Part shown: one piece after another, positions 19,157 through 28,731 of the stretch | Position numbering within the stretch: the stretch's first letter is position 1 | How the letters are laid out: each line of letters opens with the position of its first letter | From: an uncultured Turicimonas sp. | GTDB lineage: Bacteria; Pseudomonadota; Gammaproteobacteria; Burkholderiales; Burkholderiaceae_F | DNA: 45,797 bases | Direction of reading: 5' to 3' | Assembly (NCBI GenBank): GCA_947854175.1 | Contig: CANTYJ010000026.1 | Span: 1 to 45,797 of the forward strand | Program-made: the position numbers and the translations under genes | The notes under the pieces: model-generated | Seen by the model: only the letters and a program-made list of their open reading frames with translations | What the model was told of the DNA's origin: nothing | The model's database searches: none

Positions 19157-19723
19157 ATGCAAGAAAATAGATTCGAAGAAAATAAACAATTTGAACAAGG
19201 ACCGGAAGAGGGGCTCCCCGGTGCCGACCAGGCACAGGGAGTAAATCCTGAAAATCCGGAACTTCCAGATTTAGATCTCACAAAAGAGCTCGAAGCAGCT
19301 CAAGCAAAAGCTGCAGAGAACTATGACCTTTATGTTCGCGCTGTCGCGGAGGCGGATAACGTTCGTCGTCGTGCTTCAGAAGATATTGCCAAGGCCAGAA
19401 AATTCAGTATTGAAAAGTTTGCTGAATCAATGCTGCCTGTTGTCGATAGCCTGGAGAAAGCTTTAGAGGCATCAGCCAACGAGCAGGGAGCTTTGAAAGA
19501 AGGTCTTGAGATCACATACCGCCAGCTCAAGAGCGCTTTAGAAAACAACGGTATGAAAGAAGAAAATCCCGTGGGGTTGAAATTTGACCCGAACACTATG
19601 CAGGCGATAACAATGGTGAAAGATCCTGCAGTCCAACCGGGCTGCGTTGCCCAAGTGTTCCAGAGAGGCTGGAAGATCGCTGACAGAGTTTTGAGACCCG
19701 CAATGGTCGCAGTCTCTCAATAG
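19157..19723 (+). CDS. grpE: GrpE nucleotide exchange factor
   Basis: The 188-residue product has an acidic, disordered N-terminus, a long helix from about residue 35 (LTKELEAAQAKAAENYDLYVRA) and the family segment AEADNVRRRASEDIAKARKF. It ends in a compact beta domain with PGCVAQVFQRGWKIADRVLRPAMVAVS, the GrpE signature. It dimerises and releases ADP from DnaK. GGAG precedes the ATG. It is the first gene behind the predicted heat-shock promoter, with dnaK 77 bases downstream. Confidence 0.96.
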   Translation: MQENRFEENKQFEQGPEEGLPGADQAQGVNPENPELPDLDLTKELEAAQAKAAENYDLYVRAVAEADNVRRRASEDIAKARKFSIEKFAESMLPVVDSLEKALEASANEQGALKEGLEITYRQLKSALENNGMKEENPVGLKFDPNTMQAITMVKDPAVQPGCVAQVFQRGWKIADRVLRPAMVAVSQ

Positions 19724-19769
19724 CGGACTTGTTTTTTTAAGAATCATCTCAATATTGGAAATATAAACG

Positions 19770-19784
19770 CGGGGTGTGACCCCG
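19770..19784 (+). other. short GC hairpin just upstream of dnaK
   Basis: CGGGGT-GTG-ACCCCG forms a 6-bp stem with a 3-base loop, 16 bases before the dnaK ATG and just ahead of its GAGGAAA ribosome site. No T tract follows, so it is not a normal terminator. It may protect or mark a processed dnaK message. Confidence 0.4.
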
Positions 19785-19800
19785 AATGTGAGGAAATAGA

Positions 19801-21714
19801 ATGGCAAAAATCATTGGTATTGACCTTGGTACTACAAACTCTGCAGTTGCAGTTGTAGAAGGTGAGAAGGTCCGTGTTATTGAGAACAGTGAAGGTGCAC
19901 GTACAACACCTTCCATCGTCGCTTATCTTGAAAACGGCGAAGTTCTCGTCGGTGCACCTGCTAAACGTCAGGCTGTTACAAACCCTGCTAACACATTATT
20001 TGCTATCAAGCGTTTGATTGGTCGTCGTTTCGATGATAAGGAAGTTCAAAAAGATATTAATTTGATGCCTTATAAGATCATCAAAGCTCCTAACGGTGAC
20101 GCTTGGGTTCAGGTCCTTGGTGACAAGGATTTAGCTCCTCAACAGGTTTCTGCTGAAATTCTTCGTAAGATGAAGCAGACTGCTGAAGATTATCTTGGTG
20201 AAAAAGTTACAGAAGCCGTTATTACAGTTCCGGCTTACTTTAACGACTCTCAACGTCAAGCAACTAAAGATGCCGGTAAGATTGCCGGTCTTGATGTCCG
20301 CCGTATCATTAACGAACCTACAGCAGCTGCTTTGGCTTTTGGTATGGACAAAGGTGGCAAGGGCGATCGTAAGATTGCTGTTTATGACCTCGGTGGCGGT
20401 ACATTCGATATTTCCATTATTGATTTGGCTGATGTCGATGGCGAAAAACAGTTCGAAGTTCTTTCAACAAACGGTGATACATTCCTTGGTGGTGAAGACT
20501 TTGACCAGAGAATCGTTGACTATGTCATCGCAGAATTCAAGAAAGACACAGGTATTGACCTCAGCAAAGACATTCTTGCTCTTCAACGTTTGAAAGATGC
20601 TGCTGAAAAAGCAAAGATCGAGTTGTCCAGCCGTCAGGAAACAGAGATTAACCTTCCTTACATTACAGCTGATGCAACCGGTCCGAAACATTTGAATATC
20701 AAATTAACTCGTTCTAAGCTCGAAAGCTTGGTTGAAGATTTGATTCAGAGAACTATTGAACCTTGCAAGAAAGCATTGAAGGATGCTAATGCAACAATTT
20801 CTGATATCTCTGACGTAATTCTCGTCGGTGGTCAGACTCGTATGCCTGCTGTACAGGAAGCTGTTAAGAATTTCTTCGGCAAGGATCCTCGTAAAGACGT
20901 TAACCCGGACGAAGCAGTTGCTATCGGTGCTGCAATTCAGGGTGCTGTTCTCTCCGGTGATCGTAACGACGTTCTCTTATTAGACGTTACACCGTTGACA
21001 TTGGGTATTGAAACACTTGGCGGAGTAATGACTCCGATGATCAAGCGTAATACAACAATTCCGACAAAACACAGCCAGACCTTCTCCACAGCTGAAGACA
21101 ACCAGCCTGCTGTAACTATTAAGGTTTACCAGGGTGAACGTGAAATGGCTGCTGACAATAAACTTCTTGGTGAGTTCAACCTTGAAGGTATTGCTCCGGC
21201 TCCTCGTGGTTTGCCGCAGATTGAAGTTACATTCGATATCGACGCTAACGGTATTCTTCACGTTTCCGCAAAAGACAAAGCAACCGGCAAGGAAAACAAG
21301 ATCACTATTAAGGCAAGCTCCGGCTTAACTGAAGAAGATGTTGAAAGAATGGTTGCTGATGCTGAAGCTAACAAGGCTGAGGACCGCCGTCGTGTTGAAC
21401 TTGCAACTGCAAGAAACAACGCAGATGCTGCAATCCATCAGGTCCAGAAGACACTTGCCGACCTTGGAGAAAAGGTTGACGGTGCTGACAGAGCTGCATG
21501 CGAAACAGCTATCAAGGATCTTGAAGAAGCCGTTAAGGGCGAAGACAAAGACAGAATCGTTAAATTGACTGAAACACTCAACACAGCTGCTCAGAAGATC
21601 GGTGAAAAACTGAATGCTCAAGCCTCTCAGGCCGGCGCTCAGCAGCCTCAAAGTGGTGCACAACAGCAGAAGAAAGACGATGATGTAGTTGATGCTGATT
21701 TCAAGGAAGTCTAA
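19801..21714 (+). CDS. dnaK: molecular chaperone DnaK (Hsp70)
   Basis: The product has 637 residues. The ATPase domain starts with [18 protein letters not shown] and contains [20 protein letters not shown], the phosphate-binding [13 protein letters not shown] and [13 protein letters not shown]. The substrate domain follows the linker [19 protein letters not shown]. The C-terminus ends in [12 protein letters not shown], the usual proteobacterial tail. It is an ATP-driven holdase/foldase working with DnaJ and GrpE. Codon choice is strikingly biased towards GGT, CGT and TCT-type codons compared with its neighbours, as expected for a very highly expressed gene. Confidence 0.98.
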   Translation: MAKIIGIDLGTTNSAVAVVEGEKVRVIENSEGARTTPSIVAYLENGEVLVGAPAKRQAVTNPANTLFAIKRLIGRRFDDKEVQKDINLMPYKIIKAPNGDAWVQVLGDKDLAPQQVSAEILRKMKQTAEDYLGEKVTEAVITVPAYFNDSQRQATKDAGKIAGLDVRRIINEPTAAALAFGMDKGGKGDRKIAVYDLGGGTFDISIIDLADVDGEKQFEVLSTNGDTFLGGEDFDQRIVDYVIAEFKKDTGIDLSKDILALQRLKDAAEKAKIELSSRQETEINLPYITADATGPKHLNIKLTRSKLESLVEDLIQRTIEPCKKALKDANATISDISDVILVGGQTRMPAVQEAVKNFFGKDPRKDVNPDEAVAIGAAIQGAVLSGDRNDVLLLDVTPLTLGIETLGGVMTPMIKRNTTIPTKHSQTFSTAEDNQPAVTIKVYQGEREMAADNKLLGEFNLEGIAPAPRGLPQIEVTFDIDANGILHVSAKDKATGKENKITIKASSGLTEEDVERMVADAEANKAEDRRRVELATARNNADAAIHQVQKTLADLGEKVDGADRAACETAIKDLEEAVKGEDKDRIVKLTETLNTAAQKIGEKLNAQASQAGAQQPQSGAQQQKKDDDVVDADFKEV

Positions 21715-21753
21715 TAATCAGTGACACAACTTACGTCTTGTTTTAAATAAATT

Positions 21754-21781
21754 AGGGCTGTCCTCGCAAGGGGACGGCCCT
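21754..21781 (+). other. hairpin in the dnaK-dnaJ gap
   Basis: AGGGCTGTCC (21754-21763) pairs with GGACGGCCCT (21772-21781) through ten pairs including one G-U, with an 8-base loop. It is followed by ATTGGC rather than a T run. It probably attenuates or processes the message, so dnaJ could be made at lower levels than dnaK. Confidence 0.55.
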
Positions 21782-21829
21782 ATTGGCTACACTAAACAAC
21801 TACTATTTCTTTAATCAAAGAGTAATTCA

Positions 21830-22987
21830 ATGGCTGATGCTGAACTCGACTATTACGAAGTTCTGGGTGTAGAAAGAAACGCAACCCAAGAAGAAATTAA
21901 AAAAAATTATCGCCGCATGGCGATGAAATACCATCCGGATCGCAATCACGGAGATAAAGCAGCAGAAGAGAAGTTTAAACAGGTTGGAGAAGCCTACGAA
22001 ATTTTGAGTGACCCTCAAAAAAGAGCTGCATATGATCGTTATGGCCATTCAGCTTTCGGTGGCGGCGGTCAAGGCGGCTTCGGAGGATTCGAAGGTGGCT
22101 TCGGAGGATTCAATTCTGCAGGATTCGACAACATCAACGACATATTTGCAGATATTTTTGGAGCTGCCGGTGCTCGTTCAAGAGGCGGTAACCGTAATAT
22201 GCGCCGTGGAGAAGATTTGCAATATGAAATTGAAATCACTCTGGAACAGGCTGCAGAAGGTTACGAAACCGAGATTCAAATTCCTACTTGGACCAAATGT
22301 GACGCTTGCGATGGTACCGGTGCTAAAAAAGGAACTAAACCAAAAGAATGTCCGACATGCCATGGAGCGGGAACAGTTCGCGTGGGCGCCGGTTTCTTCC
22401 AAGTTGAACAGACTTGTCCGACTTGTCATGGTAAGGGGACAATCATCGATAAACCATGTCCGAAATGTCACGGAACAGGTTGGAAAGAAGAACGTAAAAA
22501 GATTGAAGTTAAGATTCCGGCCGGTATTGATGACGGTCAGAAAATCCGTCTGTCAGGATATGGCTATCCCGGCGAAAACGGTGGCTCTCCCGGAGACTTG
22601 TATGTTTTAGTTAACGTCAAGCCTAACGATTTGTTTGAGAGAGACGGTCCTGACCTTCATATCGAGATGCCTTTGAGCTTTGCTAAGGCAGCCCTTGGAG
22701 GGGAACTTGAAGTTCCGACGCTGACTGGCAAGATCACATTAAAGATTCCGGAAGGTACTCAATCAGGTAAGATTTTCAGATTGAAAGGTAAAGGTATCAA
22801 GAGTCTTAGAACTTCAGCCATGGGCGATTTGTATGTTCATACCACAATTGAAACACCTGTAAATCTGACAAAAGAGCAAAAAGAATTGCTCGAGAAGTTT
22901 GATGCCACGCTGACCAATAGTGAAGTTAGCCATCATGCGCCTGAGAAAAAAGGCTTTTTTGATAAATTAGGCGATTTATTCAAATAA
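21830..22987 (+). CDS. dnaJ: co-chaperone DnaJ (Hsp40)
   Basis: The product has 385 residues with the full class I layout. The J domain (1-72) carries HPD at 35-37, the DnaK-stimulating motif. A Gly/Phe-rich linker runs from about 76 to 110. Four zinc-finger repeats follow ([32 protein letters not shown]), then the C-terminal substrate domains with [19 protein letters not shown]. It delivers clients to DnaK and can bind unfolded proteins itself. It follows dnaK after a gap containing a hairpin, and the pseudouridine synthase gene starts 24 bases later. Confidence 0.97.
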   Translation: MADAELDYYEVLGVERNATQEEIKKNYRRMAMKYHPDRNHGDKAAEEKFKQVGEAYEILSDPQKRAAYDRYGHSAFGGGGQGGFGGFEGGFGGFNSAGFDNINDIFADIFGAAGARSRGGNRNMRRGEDLQYEIEITLEQAAEGYETEIQIPTWTKCDACDGTGAKKGTKPKECPTCHGAGTVRVGAGFFQVEQTCPTCHGKGTIIDKPCPKCHGTGWKEERKKIEVKIPAGIDDGQKIRLSGYGYPGENGGSPGDLYVLVNVKPNDLFERDGPDLHIEMPLSFAKAALGGELEVPTLTGKITLKIPEGTQSGKIFRLKGKGIKSLRTSAMGDLYVHTTIETPVNLTKEQKELLEKFDATLTNSEVSHHAPEKKGFFDKLGDLFK

Positions 22988-23010
22988 TCGTCAGAAAGCA
23001 AAAGAAAAAA

Positions 23011-23793
23011 ATGCAAGAACGCTCGGTTGATATAGATCTTCAGAGCGTTTCTGTACTTCTGGAGACGGAGAATTTTGCGGTCGTTAATAAACCGCCAAAG
23101 TTATTGGTACACCGCTCCGAAATTGCAAATAAAGATGAAGAGTTTTTGCTTCAGAAAGTCCGAGATCATTTCGGAAGAAAAGTTTGGCCTTTGACAAGAC
23201 TCGACAGAGGAACATCGGGAGCAATAATTTTTGCTTTCAGTCCTGAAGCTCTAAAAGTTCTTAAAGAACAGGCGAATATCTCGAAGTTCTATTGTGCAGT
23301 CACGCGCGGATATACAGCTGAGGAAGGCCGGATCGATCATCTGCTAAAACCGCCCATAGATTCGTACTTACGCGTACAGAAAACTGAGCCACAGCAGGCA
23401 ATATCAAATTTCCGGAGAATTGCAACCGCAGAAGTACCTGTGCCTTACGGAAGTTTTCTTACGACTCGGCTTTCACTTGTCAGTTTATGGTTGGAAACCG
23501 GACGACAACATCAGATACGACGGCATTTGAAGTGGATTTCTCATCCGGTTATTGGTGACTCGACTTACGGAAAAGGTCCTCTCAACAGAGCGCTCTTTCA
23601 TTATTTCGGATTTGAAAGGATGTTATTGCATTGCTCTGTTATCAATATTACTAATGCCTGGTCAAAGAATTATTCGGTTTATGCAGATCCTTTCCCGGAT
23701 TTTAATAAAGTGATCGATAGATGCGGTTGGAGAGCACCATTCGATAAAGAAATTTTGAGTCGGAAGTCAGAAGTCCATCTGCTGAAAGCATAA
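23011..23793 (+). CDS. truC: RluA-family pseudouridine synthase, TruC-like
   Basis: The 260-residue protein has the catalytic motif LTRLDRGTSGAIIF with Asp65, plus VVNKPPKLLVHRS at the N-terminus and TGRQHQIRRHL near residue 167. The absence of an S4 RNA-binding domain, the length and the early HRSE/FLLQKVRDHFG pattern resemble Escherichia coli TruC, which makes pseudouridine 65 in some tRNAs. A different RluA-family target cannot be excluded. It follows dnaJ closely and may be read from the heat-shock operon. Confidence 0.8.
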   Translation: MQERSVDIDLQSVSVLLETENFAVVNKPPKLLVHRSEIANKDEEFLLQKVRDHFGRKVWPLTRLDRGTSGAIIFAFSPEALKVLKEQANISKFYCAVTRGYTAEEGRIDHLLKPPIDSYLRVQKTEPQQAISNFRRIATAEVPVPYGSFLTTRLSLVSLWLETGRQHQIRRHLKWISHPVIGDSTYGKGPLNRALFHYFGFERMLLHCSVINITNAWSKNYSVYADPFPDFNKVIDRCGWRAPFDKEILSRKSEVHLLKA

Positions 23794-23877
23794 AAACTAG
23801 TTAAAGGTTTCATAAACAAGGTTTTCAAGTCATATAGTTATAAATGTTTAGTCCTCAATCCAAACGTTTATACAAAT

Positions 23878-24660
23878 ATGAAAAAAAGTCTTTTATTAAT
23901 GGCCATGGTGATGGCTGCATCCTCACTGAGCATGACATCTTTTGATGTATCTGCTCGTTCTTTAGCTCAAATTAAAGAAAGCGGTGTATTACTGGTAGGT
24001 TCAACCGGTGATTACAAGCCAATGAGTTATCTCAACAAAGAAACCGGTAAATATGAAGGCTTTGATGCCGAAATGGCAGAATCACTGGCCAAATATCTGG
24101 GTGTCAAGCTGAAATATGTTCCGACTAAATGGAAGACACTGCAACAAGATACGATGGATGATAAGTTTGATGTAGGTATTAGCGGAATCACCGTCACTGA
24201 TGCTCGTAAAAAAGTGATGACGATGTCTGACGGTTATCTGACTTTCGGTAAGACAATCCTGGTCACAAAAGGCAAGGAGGGGAAGTTCAAGACATTGAAT
24301 GATGTCAACCAACCGGATGTCAGAGTGATGTATAACCCGGGCGGAACCAATGAGAAATTTGCCAAGGAATCTACGCCGAAAGCTCAATTAACAATGCATG
24401 AACATAATGCTGAAATCCCGGGCTTAGTTGGTGAAGGAAAAGCCGATGTCATGATTACAGAAACAATGGAAGCTCGTCGGTACGTAAAAGACAACCCCAA
24501 ACTGGCAGCTCCTTTGGTAGATAAACCGTTTACACAAAATCATTTTGGTGTCTTAATGAAACAAGGTTATCCGAAACTTGAAGAAGCCGTGAATGATTGG
24601 ATGAAAAAAGTCAAGGCGGACGGCACTATGGATAAATGGGAAGTTCAATATATCAAGTAA
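23878..24660 (+). CDS. periplasmic solute-binding-fold protein, PheC (cyclohexadienyl dehydratase)-like
   Basis: The 260-residue product has a signal peptide (about 1-26) and a family-3 solute-binding fold. Several segments match the periplasmic cyclohexadienyl dehydratase PheC of Pseudomonas closely: STGDYKPMSY with Lys47, NPGGTNEKFA, and MITETMEAR with Glu198 at the place of the PheC catalytic Glu. PheC makes phenylpyruvate from prephenate (or Phe from arogenate). No ABC permease or ATPase gene lies nearby, which favours an enzyme over a transport subunit. An amino-acid binding protein remains possible, since PheC evolved from that family. It has its own 84-base upstream region, and a hairpin follows. 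Confidence 0.65.
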   Translation: MKKSLLLMAMVMAASSLSMTSFDVSARSLAQIKESGVLLVGSTGDYKPMSYLNKETGKYEGFDAEMAESLAKYLGVKLKYVPTKWKTLQQDTMDDKFDVGISGITVTDARKKVMTMSDGYLTFGKTILVTKGKEGKFKTLNDVNQPDVRVMYNPGGTNEKFAKESTPKAQLTMHEHNAEIPGLVGEGKADVMITETMEARRYVKDNPKLAAPLVDKPFTQNHFGVLMKQGYPKLEEAVNDWMKKVKADGTMDKWEVQYIK

Positions 24661-24692
24661 GAGCTTCGTTTAAATTAGGACTATTTATAGGG

Positions 24693-24726
24693 AGGTTCTA
24701 TAAATTCAAAAAATTTTATAGAACCT
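24693..24726 (+). terminator. hairpin downstream of the PheC-like gene
   Basis: AGGTTCTATAAA (24693-24704) pairs perfectly with TTTATAGAACCT (24715-24726) around a 10-base loop, 33 bases past the stop. A T tract is absent on the plus strand, so termination may be partial. The rest of the 24661-24959 gap shows no gene. Confidence 0.55.
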
Positions 24727-24904
24727 AACTGAGAATGCCATCAACATTAAGATTGTAATCGTTAAATTCTCTAAAAGCCGTGACCTTTAGGGCATTTTTA
24801 ATGATTTCTGATTTTTTTGATGCGCCAATCTCTCGATTCCTTGATAATTTGTATTCAAAAAATTTATAGCTAACTATTTAGACGAACCGATAAACTAAAA
24901 AAAT

Positions 24905-24935
24905 TTGGCAATAGGGGACTGAGTCCTATTGCCAA
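24905..24935 (-). terminator. intrinsic terminator of the flavoprotein operon
   Basis: TTGGCAATAGG (24905-24915) pairs with CCTATTGCCAA (24925-24935), an 11-bp stem. On the minus strand it is followed by ATTTTTTTA, a good T tract, 25 bases after the flavoprotein stop. Confidence 0.8.
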
Positions 24936-24959
24936 TTCTGATTTAGTCAGCGATTTATT

Positions 24960-26435
24960 TTACTTCTCTTCAGCAGCATTCTCACCGGCAATTCTTCCGG
25001 AGGTGTATGCAACACCCAAACCGCTTCCTGAGGTGTAAACACGATTGTAGTAAGGACGGTTTGTTGTCTCGCCGCCGGCATAAAGACCTTTAATTACAGA
25101 GCCGTCGGGACGGAGAACTTGGAATTTGTCGTTTGTGACAACGCCACCCATAGTACCACCGGTTTGTGGTACAACTCTGATTGCATAGAACGGAGCCTTA
25201 GTAAAGGGAAGGATATGTTCTTTTGGCTTATTAAATTCACTATCCTTACCGCTTGTGGCAGCATCGTTATATAACTTCATAGTTCTTTCTAGATTTTTTG
25301 CAGGAACGCCTATTTTCTTAGCGAGAGCTTGCCAAGAATCTGCCCCAACAGCAATCTTCGGATCATTGTATTCTTTTAAAGGCAAGACCTTAGCAGCGTC
25401 AGAACTATCTGTAATGGCCCATACAGCCTTTTGTGCCGCAATAGGATCTGTCAAGTAAGGAAGATTCTCATTAACGAATCGTTTGCCGTTTTCGTTGACG
25501 AAAACACAATCTTTGTACTTATTCTTGTTGGTAAATGTTTTTTCTAAAGATTTTTTAGCAGCCCCGGCATAAAGTCCGATAACCCAAGCATCCTTGTAAG
25601 AATCAGCTCCAACTTTTTGTGCCATCTTTATTCCGTCACCGGTGGCACCCATAGTGGCCACTGACACTTCAGTATAAGGTGCATAACTCGGAACGTATTT
25701 TTTCATCATCTCTTTATTTCTAGCAAATCCTCCGGTTGCTAGAACAACAGCTTTAGCATTAATTTCGTATTCGGTATCACCTTTCTTGGCTTTAACTCCG
25801 ACAACATCGCCCTTGCTATTGGTGATCAAAGAGGTCACCGGTGTGGCGGTCATTATTGGAACACCTTCTTTATTCAGATATTTCTTAAAGTTTTGAATTA
25901 CAAATCTGCCACCGGCTGGAGAAGAACCTCTTCCGGATGCAGGAACCGGTGCTTCTTTAGGTGAGTGGGCATATTTGGGACCGCCATAACCGAAAGGACG
26001 AGGATCTGCGTATGGATGTCCGATAGACTCTTCAATCCAATCAACTGTTTTTGTAAATTCATTAGTAATCTTTCTTACTTTTTGTTCGTTAGGAAAAGCT
26101 TTATCTCCGCCCGGGAATGATCTTTTTTGATCATTGAGCCAGATCTGAGCATATCCTTCAGGTGTTGTATTAGTTAAGCCTGCTCTTTGTTGAGCTTTGG
26201 AACCACCTGCAGCAATGGAACCGCCGGAGAATGCAGAACTACCACCAATAAATGGAAGCTTTTCGAGTAAGATGACTTTGGCTCCCTTTTGATGTGCAGC
26301 AGCTGCTGCGGCAACTCCAGTACCGCCACCACCAACAACGACAACGTCTGTGTCAATTTTTTCAACACCGGCAAATGCGGCGGTTGAGACCAACAGACTT
26401 GATAATAAAAGTGACAATTTTGTTATCTGCATCAT
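24960..26435 (-). CDS. periplasmic FAD-dependent oxidoreductase (fumarate reductase/flavocytochrome c superfamily, no haem)
   Basis: The 491-residue product has a Sec signal peptide (about 1-22, ending STAAFA) and the FAD-binding Rossmann start VVVVGGGGTGVAAAAAAHQKGAK-like at residues 31-55. Other superfamily marks are ATGGFARNKE, NGKRFVNEN and the C-terminal GLYAGGETTNRPYYNRVYTSG. There is no CXXCH haem motif and no FMN-attachment domain. In Shewanella fumarate reductase the FVNE segment is followed by the catalytic Arg and the Gly-rich C-terminal segment begins HHTMGG. Here these read FVNENLPYLTD and TGGTMGGV, so the canonical Arg and His are missing, while the late Arg (YNR) is kept. It is therefore probably a reductase or dehydrogenase for another substrate. 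An AGGAG ribosome site precedes the two ATGs. It is the last gene of a three-gene operon. Confidence 0.85.
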   Translation of the reverse strand: MMQITKLSLLLSSLLVSTAAFAGVEKIDTDVVVVGGGGTGVAAAAAAHQKGAKVILLEKLPFIGGSSAFSGGSIAAGGSKAQQRAGLTNTTPEGYAQIWLNDQKRSFPGGDKAFPNEQKVRKITNEFTKTVDWIEESIGHPYADPRPFGYGGPKYAHSPKEAPVPASGRGSSPAGGRFVIQNFKKYLNKEGVPIMTATPVTSLITNSKGDVVGVKAKKGDTEYEINAKAVVLATGGFARNKEMMKKYVPSYAPYTEVSVATMGATGDGIKMAQKVGADSYKDAWVIGLYAGAAKKSLEKTFTNKNKYKDCVFVNENGKRFVNENLPYLTDPIAAQKAVWAITDSSDAAKVLPLKEYNDPKIAVGADSWQALAKKIGVPAKNLERTMKLYNDAATSGKDSEFNKPKEHILPFTKAPFYAIRVVPQTGGTMGGVVTNDKFQVLRPDGSVIKGLYAGGETTNRPYYNRVYTSGSGLGVAYTSGRIAGENAAEEK

Positions 26436-26480
26436 TTTTGCTCCTGTTAACAGAGTATTGCGATTAATTAAATTAAGTGT

Positions 26481-27616
26481 TTAGAACGTGTGGGTAAGAC
26501 CTAAACTTATTTCCAGTGTTTTGGCCTTATCTTTTGAGTAATTTTTGTACCTTAAAGAATCTTGTGTACTACTTGTAAGAACGTATATGGTTGTTCTTTT
26601 GGATAGAGGACGAGCATAACCAAATGAAGCTCCCAACCTATATCCACGTTTAAGATCGGATTGATGCGATGGTTTCGTCCGGTTATAACCAAAGCCAAAC
26701 ATTAATTGGCCGCTCCAAATCTTGTATTCAATTCCACCTAGCAAGGCCTCGCCGTTTAGGTAAGTATCAGGAGTCCAGACGGTTTTGTAGCTCTTTAAGA
26801 ATTTTGTTGTTCCGTTTCTGAAAACTTGAGCTTTATCCGATCAATATTTAAGGAACCTCCTGCGGTAATGGAATAGGCTGTTTTAGCTCTTGTTCCGCCA
26901 GCCATTCTTGAATACTGAAGGCGATCGTAGATTAGATTGAGGTCAACATTGGATGTCTTATATTTCAGACCCGCTGCATAGTAATGAGAAGTGGAGCTTC
27001 TGCCTTCAACACCGTGCTGAACGCCTTCGACATTCGGATTAATATCTTCTTGATTATCACCGTCAAAAGAATATTGAAGCCTAAGTTCAAAACCTTGAAC
27101 CTGAGGGCTGATATATGAGATCATGTTGTCGAAACGTTGATGACCCCACATATAATTATTAGCAGCGGCTGAATAATCGCCACATGAAGTACCAAATGGA
27201 GAAAACCAGCCACTCATGGATAAAGGACCAGCTCCGCTGTTGATGGCTCCAATACGACCTAGGAACAAGTTGCCGAAGGGGCTATCAACATTGATAGTGG
27301 ACTGTCTGCCGAAAAGCCTTCCACCTAAAGTAGTTTTTCCATTGTCAGGCGTAAATCCGTTCTCTAAAGTAAATCCTATGGAGAAACCTTTTCCTAAGTC
27401 TTCACTTCCCTTAATACCCCAACGTGATCCTCTCCAGACATTAGACTTCAACTCGGCCTTGTTTGTAGCAGAGCTGATTCCGTCTTTTAAAGATTTGTTT
27501 TGATGAGAATAGACAAGAGCCTCATCAATAAATCCGTAAAGTGTCACGGAAGAAGCGTGACTTAAAGCCACTAGAAATGGAGAGCATAAAGCAACAAGAA
27601 AAAAAGGTTTCATCAC
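26481..27616 (-). pseudogene. outer-membrane porin, frameshifted
   Basis: The N-terminal piece (27616-26795) has a signal peptide ending SHA and SSVTLYGFIDEALVYSH, the porin start. It carries RWGIKGSEDLGKGF and ends early after KLKFSETEQQNS. The next frame continues smoothly with NGTTKFLKSYKTVWTPDTYLNGEA. It then reads LLGGIEYKIW and the intact end LEISLGLTHTF at 26481. A single-base slip near 26815-26825 joins the two into about 378 residues, the normal length. No other damage is seen, so the break is recent, a reversible slip or a sequencing error. Its place between the secreted amidohydrolase and flavoprotein genes suggests a channel for their substrate. Confidence 0.85.
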
Positions 27617-27641
27617 GTAGCACCACTCTAGTTAGAACAAT

Positions 27642-28589
27642 TTAGATTTGAATACCAAAAAGTTGAGATGCATTTTGATACATCACCTTCTTATAGATAT
27701 CTTTATTTGGAATCATGGCAGCATAACGGCCGACAGTTTCTTTAAACGGTAGAAGAGGATAAGCCGAACCGAACAAGAAGCGATCTTGGAGGTATCCGTT
27801 CATCGCATCAATATATTCTCTGGCGCCGGGGACTCCACCAAACATATACATATCACCGGCTAAATAAATGTTTGGATACCAGTAAGCAATTCCTAGAATT
27901 TTCTGAACCTGAGGCCAGCCACCATGAGCCATATAGAATTTAACCTTAGGGAAAGCTGCAGCAATGTCCGCTACTGCCTCGTGATCAGTTGTACGGATTA
28001 AATTAGGAGAGTTGTTGCCACCAGTCATTAATGCAACAACCAGTCCCTTCTGGGAACATACTTCGTAAAGCGGATAAAGTTTCGGGTCATTAACTTGAGT
28101 CGTAACTTTGGCTCTTCCCGGTTCAAGGTAAATTCCCTTAAGAGGTCCGTTAATCGCAAACTTATCAATAAGAGCTAGATTCTTGTCAATTGGATCTGAT
28201 GCATCTAAAGTACATAATGATCTGATTCGACCGTTAAAGTGCTCTTGCATTTTGACGAGGCTCTCATTAGGAATGTTGCGTTTCATTGCAAGACCGCAAG
28301 TAATTCCGGCTTCATCCATTTCTCTTAGCATGAATTCTTCTGACTCTTGAATAACTGAAGGAGGTCTATTCCAGCCTGTTCTAGCGTATGCAGCACCACA
28401 TTTGGCATTCGGAAATGTTTTTAAGAATTCTCCCCATCTTGGACGTAATCTGGCATCAATCACGGGGCAAATTGGTTTTTCCCAGACAAAATTGTCATCT
28501 GCCGGGATAACAGCTGCTTGAGCAGTTGAACTTACCATTGGGATAGCAGCTGAACCGATAGCCGCTGAAATGAAAGATCTTCTTTTCAT
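27642..28589 (-). CDS. secreted amidohydrolase-2-fold protein with degenerate metal site
   Basis: The 315-residue product begins KRRSFISAAIGSAAIPMVSS, a twin-arginine-type signal ending near AQA. The body is a TIM-barrel amidohydrolase-related protein (PF04909 type), with FYMAHGGWPQVQKI and FLFGSAYPLLPF near the end. The family normally has an early H-x-H, a mid-barrel His and a late Asp (GSDYP). Here the early site is VIDARLRP, the mid segment is LVVALMTGG and the late site is GSAYP, so only the His in MAHGG remains. It may be a metal-independent hydrolase or decarboxylase, or a binding protein. It is the promoter-proximal gene of the porin/flavoprotein operon, 25 bases before the porin, and divergent from a sensor kinase. 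Fold confidence is good; the function is unknown. Confidence 0.75.
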   Translation of the reverse strand: MKRRSFISAAIGSAAIPMVSSTAQAAVIPADDNFVWEKPICPVIDARLRPRWGEFLKTFPNAKCGAAYARTGWNRPPSVIQESEEFMLREMDEAGITCGLAMKRNIPNESLVKMQEHFNGRIRSLCTLDASDPIDKNLALIDKFAINGPLKGIYLEPGRAKVTTQVNDPKLYPLYEVCSQKGLVVALMTGGNNSPNLIRTTDHEAVADIAAAFPKVKFYMAHGGWPQVQKILGIAYWYPNIYLAGDMYMFGGVPGAREYIDAMNGYLQDRFLFGSAYPLLPFKETVGRYAAMIPNKDIYKKVMYQNASQLFGIQI

Positions 28590-28731
28590 AGAATACTCCT
28601 TGGAAAAATTTAGGAATCTTTTGAACTGAAAGAGATTTTTTAAGCTCTCAAAAAGTTTCGTTATGAAAAAGTTTAAAAAAGATGGCTTCCTTGCACATGA
28701 GCAAAAAACGCTGCTTAATTACGCAATATCG

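Noticed and set aside
26795..26825. Programmed ribosomal frameshift in the second porin
   Set aside because: There is no slippery heptamer with a downstream structure, and porins are not known to use recoding; a mutation or error is simpler.
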